Assembly: GCA_010094025.1 (NCBI GenBank)
Contig: ML991794.1
Coordinates: 1-64,000 of the forward strand
DNA length: 64,000 nucleotides
Source: Viridothelium virens
Taxonomy: Eukaryota; Ascomycota; Dothideomycetes; Trypetheliales; Trypetheliaceae
Direction: 5' to 3'
Numbering within the stretch: the first letter of the stretch is position 1; each line of letters starts with the position of its first letter. The notes under the pieces are model-generated. The model searched no databases, was not told the origin of the DNA, and saw nothing but the letters and a program-made list of their open reading frames with translations. Below are positions 56,243 through 64,000 of the stretch, piece by piece. Made by a program: the position numbers and the translations under genes.

Positions 56243-58771
56243 TTAGAATATATTATCAAAGGAAAGGAGGGCCGAAACGGATACTGCAATTATTATTAGA
56301 GTAGGAGGAACCAGAAAGCTTGAGCCGCTGTTCTGAGCGCCGGACTGGGAAGTTCTTGGGGGACTGGCCGTGGCGGTAGGCTGAGCGCTTTTTGATGTTG
56401 TGGAACTAGTCAGATTGGTGGATGAAGAGTTCCCCGATGAAGGACCAGTATTATGACCAATCGTTCCGTTGATGCAGAAGCCGGTCCCAGCTCGAGCGAT
56501 GCCATTTGCAATACGAGACCACGTGTATTCGACGCTGGACATGTCTTTCGGCATGTAGAAGAATCGGCAATCGGCATTTGGACTTCGTGTGAATTGTAGG
56601 GGGGTGCTCGATGCGTCATCCCGGGCAATATTATCTTTCATATTCATATTGCACTGACTGAGAGACGTTGGCCAGATTGGAGGGTCGCTCGCGAGAGGGC
56701 TTAGAAATTCTTGCCCTTTAGCATCCAGGGCTGAGTCATTTGCTCGCTGGATAGCATCCTGTGCCAATGAAACCTGCTGCTTGATGTTGGAGACACTGAC
56801 TACATTGGAGCCTTGAACTCCACCTATCGTGGCTATCGGTTCCCGGTTTGGTCGACCGCCAGCTGTTACCGTCGTCACGTTTCCTTGTTTGATCAAAAGA
56901 TTAGAGAAAGTGGCGCAAGTGGACGAACAAGCCCCATCGGTCAGCTATACATCTGATTAGCACATGTACTGCAGATGACGACAATATGGGTATCAAGAGA
57001 TATGACGGGGTGCATATGCCATCGGGATACTTGACTCGTTAGGTCAAGCTGCTTTCACTTACTAGAACGATGTCTGATCCTTCGAAGACTTGTGGCGGAA
57101 GATTGGATCTATTTCCATAACCGCTGACGACAAGGGGTGCAGTATATGTGAAGTCCGACAATTGCCAAGAGCCCACGTGAGTGAAGTTATCATTATGTAT
57201 TTGGAGAGGGCCATAGAAGTCAGCCCAAGACGAGTATTGAGGACCATCAGGAGATCTGAGGTAACCTCCGTAGTAATAGGCGAACCAATCACCCCCGCCA
57301 TATTGTTGTGCTAGGAGTGTGGGATCTTGGAGATCCTGTTCTATAAAATTGGTCACTGTTTGAGAGAACTCTTGGCCCAGGAAATTTCCGGCCTCGAAAG
57401 CCCTGATACGGTTTCCGGAATAGGGTGTGAGGGTGGGAAAAAGTTGTTTGAAAGTGTCGAAACCTTGAGAAATCCTACCCCCTCCATTCTGACGGACATC
57501 AATGATCAGGCGCTTTTTTTGGCTGCTTCGACAAGCAGCAAGAAAGTTCTGGACAGCGGCTTGAAAGATGAGGGCATCGTTGCTTGATTGGGTGTCGAAG
57601 CTCGTAATCGAAAGCACAGCGGTATCCGAAGACGCCGTATCCGTAAGGAAATAACCCGAAACATATCCTTGTGGATGGGAAGTTCCTCGAACAGGCACCG
57701 GATATCCAACGAAAGGAGTCGGCATAGAGGAAGAAGATGGCGTCAATGCGCGTTTTGATGGGGGTGAGGGCGGAGGCGAATTCAGAAGATACATCTGAGC
57801 AAGCTCTTGACCACTGCTGAAATTAAGATTGGCTTTACTTATGGCGATATTCGGAACATGAATTGTCGTATGGTTCTCAAACGTATAGCTTGTAGTATCA
57901 TTGTGATGAAAGGACGGCGACTGAAGGAATGACCCGAGGTTTGGTCCTGGGTCTGAGCCCGCACTAGGTGCAAGTACGGGGACAAAAAACATAGAGTTGT
58001 ACAATGCATCGTAGTCTTGAAAGCTGCTTGAATTTGCAGCAAGCGCTAGTATATGCTGTGTAACATCCTCACCATCGATCAACGAAACAGCTGAGGGATG
58101 GAAAGAGGCATTCCCATTGTAAGCCTGAAGGTCGGCTAAGAAGTGGACTGCGTTAGCAAACACTCTTGGCACCAGCCAGGACATCTCTGTGACTCACAAG
58201 AGAAGTATACCTTGGGCTCTTCTATACCATCAAAGGATACGGACACAAGCGTGACAGTGCGATTAACGTTGAACTGATTAAGAAGCCAGGATGGATAACT
58301 GAAATGACCGTCCAGGGCGCTGGCAACGAGCCTGTATATGTCAAGCTCGAAGTCGTACATATTTTGGTATTTGCCAGATGCTGCATTGCTTGAGATCAGG
58401 TCGAGCCCTCCCATAATATCCGTGGCGGGCGGGGCATAGGCTGGTGGAGGATCTTTCAGGTATGCCAAAGTACTTTGAAATTGCCAAAAATTCTTGATCC
58501 ATTGGATTTGTTGGACAGCGATCGTATTGTCTATAGGAACATTCTGTTGGCATGCGTACATTTCCGATGGTATCAATGTAGGGTTGACTGCTTAAAAATG
58601 TCAGCTCTCTTACATGATTTGAGCGGTCATTGACTCACCCTCTGCTTTTTGCTGCTCTTCATATTTCCGAGAAAGTGCTGCACATGGATTTAAGGAACTG
58701 GAGTCGTTTATAGATGCAACATTTGTAGCAGCTATCGAAGAAGATAACAGCAGCAATAAGATCAATCGCAT
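56243..58771 (-). CDS. GPI-anchored S41-family (CPAF-like) serine protease
   Basis: Four exons: 58771-58639, 58587-58198, 58135-57063 and 56944-56243; 765 residues. Signal peptide MRLILLLLLSSSIAATNVAS, then CAALSRKYEEQQ, a domain with DFELDIYRLVASALDGHFSY, a PDZ-like stretch (SAVSLIDGEDVTQHIL), and the protease fold: AVLSITSF, RLIIDVRQNGGG and the nucleophile region LTDGACSSTCATFSNLL with Ser in GACSS. After a long catalytic-domain tail comes a Ser/Thr stalk and a C-terminal hydrophobic segment (SFLVPPTLIIIAVSVSALL), consistent with a GPI anchor. Fungal members are secreted or wall-bound proteases of uncertain substrates. The splice join EPKVYFSSDLQAYNG follows the family. It appears intact. 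Confidence 0.85.
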
Positions 58772-60317
58772 GGTGATGAGCAGTGAGTAGAGCACAAAAG
58801 AATGGCAACAGGAAATGGATGATTAAAGGATAGAAGCAGGAATTGCATTTCTCATATAGACGGACTTCACACTTCAGAATCTGCCATTCCCGACATGGTG
58901 GGAAAGCTCGAATCGCCTGTCTGTGGGTTACTGGAATAGCAATCATGCGGTCCCGGTCAACGTTACGGTTCCGGTCTATCTACGGCTTCACGTCCACATA
59001 GCCTTCATAGCGAGGGCTTCGACCTTGGTTTGCTGCGCAGCTGTGGACGCCTAATCAGCTCCGTTGATGAGATACCGGTGTGTTCCTTCAGTGGAACGCC
59101 CGGTGAGCAATCATGTGTTGCATCCCCAACACAAGGTTGACGAGCACACCTGGGCATCAAAATACTGGATTTAGAAGAAATTGTTTCCCGAAACTGGCAA
59201 TTCTTAAATTCCTTTCTATGAGGCTGGATGTGCAATGTGAGCGGATCAGTGACAGACTTTAGTCGTTAGAATGGCGCTGCCAACATTGAGGGTGATGGGA
59301 GGACAAGTGTGCTCGGCAAGAAGAAAGATTTCTCGCGTGGTTCTACGCCGATAGCTCTCAAGGTTGTTACGACGGGTACATTGACGCGTGGCATGACTAA
59401 GGTGCTATACAACGGAGTAGCCTGGGAAAGCAGGTTCTACTCGTTTCAGAGTCAGGTTGAGAGCCTTACCTAATAGGAATAAAGCTGAACCCGAGCGAGA
59501 AGCCCTGGAATGGTCCATATCCCAGCTGGCTTGTTCTCTGAAATCGACTCTTATCGACTCTTACCGTAGGTAATCATTTTGCGGTACTGGTTGGCTACTT
59601 GGACCCCATATTTGGATCGGCTTCGGCCCAAAACAAAGTCGTTCCGCCGGTGCGAAGATCCAATCTTATCTATACAAGGAAGACACCGGTTAGGAAGAGG
59701 GTTGGCTGGAATCCTTTTTTTTTACCTTTGCTCGACCTCTTCTAAGAAGCCATAGCATCCCACTGTGGTACGCCGTATGCCAGGGATATCCTTCAGTAGA
59801 GAATATCAGTCTCAAGCAGGAATCGACACAGGGATTTTAGCAAATTAAACATGGAGTTTGTGCTTAAGCTCTAAGGGTCTTTCCTCGCTAGGTAGGGATT
59901 GATGACTGCAGAATGAGAGCGTACTGATTCACGTTGGAGATGTAGAATGCATTCAGTTGGTGTGTTCCGTTTGCCAGCAGCATACTCTAGCCGTCTTTCC
60001 GTCATGTCCAGAGGCGTCAGATAAACAGGTGGTGGGGCTTCCGTCCGGCTCTGCATCTAACTGGTACCTGATCTGAATAGCAAATACATTGGGAGACTTA
60101 TTCTGTCGGAGAAGGTCGCTGAATAGGCCCTAGACTCCTACAGCCATAATGTTAGAATCTAAATCGGAACGGTGTACGCAGCCAGAAAGTGAGCTCGTAA
60201 GGTACGGGACGGGTACCTAGGCGAAGCGAGCACTGTCAGGTAAATAAGCCCAGAGCGGTGGCAGAATCCTCCCTTCATCAAGCTACAAGTCGACATTAAG
60301 TCTGTGCCCCGATCAAA
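58772..60317. other. divergent intergenic region
   Basis: 1.5 kb between the S41 protease and the B-box gene. A short direct repeat ATCGACTCTT/ATCGACTCTT lies near 59546-59566. No exon or RNA gene supported. Confidence 0.4.
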
Positions 60318-61481
60318 ATGTCATCCATAGACGACGAGCTCCTTGCTCGCCTCAATGCCCTCAAGAAATCCCATATCACATTTGACACATCTCGGGAAAG
60401 TTCTACTCCAAAGTCGCACGCTATAACAAAAGATGAAAATGTTGATGATGACCTGAAAGCTCGCTTCCGTCGTCTTGGATCCTCCTCTAACACCATCGCC
60501 AAAAGTCCAATCCCGTTCGAGGATCATGTCACTTCACGGATGAGTATTGGATCTGAAATATCGGCTGAAGAGGCGGGCTACAACGAAGAAGACGGGAAGA
60601 CCTTAGAAGAACTACTCTGTGATCTCGGGCCAGAAGACCAGTGGAGGCTTGGTCCAGGGGATTCGCGGGAGATAAAGGAGCTTCTTGATGAAGCAAGAAA
60701 GGCTCTTTCGTTAGGAGAAACGGAAGCAGCTAGAGATCAAGTGACAGAACATGAGAATGCCGGCTCTTGTCTACCCAGAGTTGAAGAAGATGGTACACAC
60801 TTGACTTTGCAGGATGGTGAACAAAATGATTTTGTGAAACACGAATCTCTGCAGGATGAGCACGATGCTGGTGTTGTGATTGCTCAGGCGCTAGCTGCAG
60901 TCGATCTCGACGAGCATCATGGAGTCGAAAACGGCCCCGATCCAGATGAAGTCACTAGTATGCCAGCCAATACTACTGATCGTTTGCATATAGAGGGCCA
61001 AAAGCATGACAGACACCAGGACAATGAAGGGTCATTCGAGCTTCCCTCTGCGCCTTCGAATCTATCGAATCCGTCTTCTGAGTCTCATGCTAGGGTCTCT
61101 ACATCGCCGGCCGAAGCAAACGCTTCCATCACTGACCTTGCTGCCCGTCTCGCGCGCCTTTCTCCATCGCCATCCTCGTGTCGCTCTTCATCTTCAGAAT
61201 TGCCATCAGTTCCTTCCTTTTCCCCAACCCAGAACTCCATCCGGGTCACCAAGTCGAGACTAAGAACGGGACCTAAACAATACAGTGAAGCTGAGATCGA
61301 TAGCTGGTGTATTATATGCTGTGATGATGCTGCCGTGAAGTGTCTGGGCTGCGATGGGGATTTGTACTGCACCAAGTGCTGGAAAGAAGGGCATAAGGGT
61401 GAGAGTGCAGGTTTTGAAGAGAGAATGCACAAGGCCGTCGAGATCAACAGAGATGAACCCCTAACGGGAATGGCTACCTAA
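60318..61481 (+). CDS. ANCHR/ZFYVE19-like B-box zinc protein
   Basis: Single exon, 387 residues from the ATG at 60318. The N-terminus [15 protein letters not shown] and the repeat of it [11 protein letters not shown] match the MIM-like helices of the abscission/NoCut checkpoint regulator family. A long acidic disordered middle follows ([15 protein letters not shown]; helix [16 protein letters not shown]). The C-terminus is a compact zinc-binding motif: [32 protein letters not shown], with Cys/His spacing of a B-box. In animals ANCHR binds VPS4 and delays abscission. That role in this fungus is inferred. No signal peptide. Confidence 0.75.
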   Translation: MSSIDDELLARLNALKKSHITFDTSRESSTPKSHAITKDENVDDDLKARFRRLGSSSNTIAKSPIPFEDHVTSRMSIGSEISAEEAGYNEEDGKTLEELLCDLGPEDQWRLGPGDSREIKELLDEARKALSLGETEAARDQVTEHENAGSCLPRVEEDGTHLTLQDGEQNDFVKHESLQDEHDAGVVIAQALAAVDLDEHHGVENGPDPDEVTSMPANTTDRLHIEGQKHDRHQDNEGSFELPSAPSNLSNPSSESHARVSTSPAEANASITDLAARLARLSPSPSSCRSSSSELPSVPSFSPTQNSIRVTKSRLRTGPKQYSEAEIDSWCIICCDDAAVKCLGCDGDLYCTKCWKEGHKGESAGFEERMHKAVEINRDEPLTGMAT

Positions 61482-61693
61482 ACGTGAAGTTCCAGAAAAG
61501 CACCCACGACATCCCTACTGGGGTTACAGACATTGGTCAAAAATAGAGACACCCAAATATATTGACCATACGGAGTACCAGCCCAGACAACGCCATGCTT
61601 TGAAGTTAATTTAAAATACACCCCTACATGCATATAGTGAAAACGAGGTGTATACTCCTTCATATCCTCCCAAATCCTAGACTTCTATGTGGT

Positions 61694-62444
61694 TTATCTC
61701 GTGAATAGCCTACTGACCATGTTCCCAGCGAGATTTCTTGCGAGGCCTGTTGAGGAGACCACTCCACCCGCCATGCTAGAGGCCTGACTAAATTTGTCAC
61801 ACCTAGAAAAGGCAAGAGTATTTGTGATAGTGAGAATTAACGCGATCGCTGCGACCGTTTGTTAGACCCTGTATCCGGATGTGCATTCCGAGAGAAATTG
61901 AGATTGTACTTACCGACCAAGCTCAACCAGATGAACTCAAGCCAGACAATTGCCAGCAAGGCCAAAGCGATCCAGAGCACTGGCTGCGCATACAATGCCA
62001 ACCAGAAGAATCTCCTATCTGTGGCATTCTCGGTCCTGCTGCCCTCATCCGCACTCTCGAATACCCAATGGCTATCCCCCGTTCCCGGATCAACCTCATT
62101 CCACCATCGTAGTCCAACAAGACGCCGTCCTGCGATGTTCTTGATGTAGTAGAAGTCGGCAGCGAGGAGAAGGATAGTGATGATGAAGATCAGAATGAAG
62201 TTGCTCGTAAAGCGCAAGCCGAAGAGGTAGACCAGTAGAGAGGCTACAATGAACGAGATTCAGTCAGCAAATGTATCGGTAGTGCAGCATGAAGTCGGGA
62301 TGAAGAGCACAAGACAGTTGAGGTACAAGTTGAGCAGGTTGACGTACATATCCTGAAGCCGAGGAAGAAGATGAGAGTGATCGGATGACTACTCAGCCGC
62401 CATGTGAGTGAGCCTGGCGCTGGATTGTCAAGATTGTTTGCCAT
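61694..62444 (-). CDS. tvp23: Golgi membrane protein Tvp23
   Basis: Three exons, 62444-62348, 62243-61914 and 61848-61694; 193 residues, the usual length. Tvp23 is a four-helix protein of late Golgi vesicles. Blocks: [32 protein letters not shown] at the splice join, [69 protein letters not shown], and after the second intron [19 protein letters not shown] and [12 protein letters not shown]. All exon phases agree. The intron acceptors TTGTAG and CGCAG are good. The start [12 protein letters not shown] fits the family. Confidence 0.93.
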
Positions 62445-63283
62445 AACTGGCGAAGCTGGGCAGAAGGGACCAGTTCAAGTCTGTCGAGGTGGTACAACTT
62501 TGGTAGGTGAAGTCTCGTGTCATCAAACAGTCGGTTGTTTGTTCTTCCGCTGCCACGTTTTCTTGTCTTCCCTGCTGCCACTCCTGCCTCCGACTCCTGC
62601 CTCACCACGCTACCACTCTGCCCCGGACATGCATGGAGTCCAAAGTCGATATGCTTCAACTCTCTCGATTTGCTGAAATGCAATCTAATCATAAAGACGT
62701 GGTCGACTCACTGAAATGGGGTCTGTCAATTGCAGGAAAGCTCTCCGACACCATCTTGTTCTAATTGTCCCTTACTAGAGTTGCATTGAACAAGCTCTGT
62801 AGCTTGCTGGGGTAGGATGTCTGAATCTTCGTTTTGAATCTGCTTTTCTTTGCCGAAACTCAGCGCGCTTTAGAATAATTCTTTTCTCGACTCATGAGAC
62901 CCCAATTGAAATTGTATTTGCCGACAGTTGATATCGACATTTTCATTCTATTTAATGACTACAAACTACTGAAACATGTATCTCTCTTTTCGTAATTTGA
63001 CAATCATCTCTAATTTCCCTCTTGCCAATGATTTACATTGGCACCCATTCACCACTGTATCCTTTAGGCTAAGGGAGTATCCACACCATTCTTCTACATG
63101 ATATGGCAAACAATTCACATCAGAGCTGACATCAACATCTTCCCGACTTCGGAATTATGGCAATGACAAATAGCAGAGGCTATGAGAAGTATTGTGCTTG
63201 GCACCCCAGCTAAGTTGCTCATAATGTGCTTTTCTGTCTTTTCTCCTTACGATGGCCATTTGACTTATTGAAGTATATTAAGA
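62445..63283. other. intergenic, tvp23 upstream / MDR downstream
   Basis: 839 bases, AT-rich from about 62860. Open frames at 62404-62764 are on the opposite strand to tvp23's leader and lack protein features. Confidence 0.4.
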
Positions 63284-64000
63284 TTACCTGAGTCCTGGTG
63301 TCTCATCTATCCTCACAACAAGTTTCTGGGCATGGGCTTTCCCCTCTCTCAGAGTTTTCAGAGCCTTTTCTATACCTTGCAAGCCGCCCTCAATGACTGT
63401 TGGTGGATGGGGTTGGATGCGGCCTTCTCGGAACCATTTTCCCACCAAGTTCGCATGGACGAGGCCAAAGTCATCACCTGAATCAAATCCCATTCTACCG
63501 TGCGCTCCATCGTTCTTGAATCCTTCCCACAGTCCTCCCGCCATGGTCGAATTCTTCTCGAATCCATCAGGGACTTCATGGATATTGAAAGGTAAAACAA
63601 TGCTGATGCGCCCACCCGGCTCCAGCACCTTACATGCATTTGCGGACGACCCTTTCTCGCTTACACAATCAAACACGACTGAGAGTTCGCGCCCTCTGAG
63701 CGCCTTCTTCAGCTCCTCGACGAGCTTCTCATCGCCCTGGCGATAGTCAACAACCACGTCTCCCTTGCTCTCATCGATCAAGCCCTCGACGAATGCGATG
63801 CCGCTCCCCGCAACGCATATCAAGGGATGGATGTCGGCCAAGACACAAAGCCTCACCGCAGCAGCGCCCACACTACCAGCCGCACCATATATCAACACTG
63901 GCTGCTCCCTTTTTCCCGTCCCCGTCTCGGACGGCTGCCGCTGCCAAGGCAACGGTAGCCTCAACATCGTGAACAAGCCGATACTTGCCATCATATTCGC
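63284..64000 (-). CDS. MDR-family reductase (ToxD-like), C-terminal part
   Basis: Partial, 238 codons before the stop; it enters the window at 64000 and the N-terminus lies beyond. The frame holds the NADP(H)-binding Rossmann fold of medium-chain dehydrogenase/reductases: PVLIYGAAGSVGAAAVRLCVLADIHPLICVAG in two runs (GXGXXG-type GAAGSVG), DVVVDYRQGDEKLVEEL, LSVVFDCVSEKGS, LEPGGRISIVLPF. The C-terminus has GKWFREGRIQPHPPTVIEGGL and GIEKALKTLREGKAHAQKLVVRI. This is the zinc-independent quinone/enoyl reductase branch common in fungi, often called ToxD-like. Substrate unknown. No frame problem seen in the visible part. Confidence 0.85.
   Translation of the reverse strand, partial: ANMMASIGLFTMLRLPLPWQRQPSETGTGKREQPVLIYGAAGSVGAAAVRLCVLADIHPLICVAGSGIAFVEGLIDESKGDVVVDYRQGDEKLVEELKKALRGRELSVVFDCVSEKGSSANACKVLEPGGRISIVLPFNIHEVPDGFEKNSTMAGGLWEGFKNDGAHGRMGFDSGDDFGLVHANLVGKWFREGRIQPHPPTVIEGGLQGIEKALKTLREGKAHAQKLVVRIDETPGLR

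Noticed and set aside
1-64000. CRISPR array, rRNA genes or complete transposable element
   Set aside because: No spaced identical repeats, no rRNA-like block, and no transposase or reverse-transcriptase motif was seen in any frame.

Overview
The window is nuclear DNA of a filamentous ascomycete (Pezizomycotina). The genes are split by short GT-AG introns, mostly 45-90 nt with CTAAC/CTGAC-like branch sites. The housekeeping set (Sec9, SAS4, Ypt35, Vps33, TFIIS, Rpp1, CK2 alpha, sulfate permease, Bub2, Tvp23) is that of a mould, as are DUF7707, a GPI-anchored S41 protease and a DUF7025 AAA ATPase. I cannot assign class or genus. All exon models below were built by hand from splice consensus, reading phase and remembered family motifs; no search was run.

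Layout. 0-24.4 kb is dense, conserved and intact: sec9 (partial), sas4, ypt35, a DUF7707 surface protein, vps33, a TFIIS gene, a DUF1295 reductase-like membrane protein, a Ser/Thr-rich secreted protein, rpp1, an allantoate-permease-type MFS transporter, a Mup1-like amino-acid permease and a CK2 alpha kinase. 24.4-28.9 kb is gene-poor. It holds a 91-residue hydrophilic protein and a heavily decayed valyl-tRNA synthetase copy. 28.9-40.2 kb returns to ordinary genes: two low-complexity proteins, a sulfate permease with STAS domain, bub2 and a coiled-coil protein.

40.2-56.2 kb looks accessory and decaying. It has a GMC oxidoreductase with a frame break, a large helical NLR-like protein (DUF7708-type N-terminus, no recognisable P-loop) with another frame break, and, divergently, a DUF7025 AAA ATPase with a stop codon exactly where the Walker A lysine belongs. 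A diverged repeat pair flanks the GMC gene. A stray copy of the AAA gene's last exon lies beyond an intact MBOAT acyltransferase. 56.2-64 kb is again intact: S41 protease, an ANCHR-like B-box protein, tvp23, and the C-terminal part of an MDR reductase that runs off the end.

Several genes belong to membrane traffic (sec9, ypt35, vps33, tvp23), but their spacing shows no operon or biosynthetic cluster. The best candidate for something undescribed is the divergent NLR-like/AAA pair at 47.0-53.5 kb. Its three neighbouring lesions could be real decay or, for the two homopolymer breaks, sequencing error.
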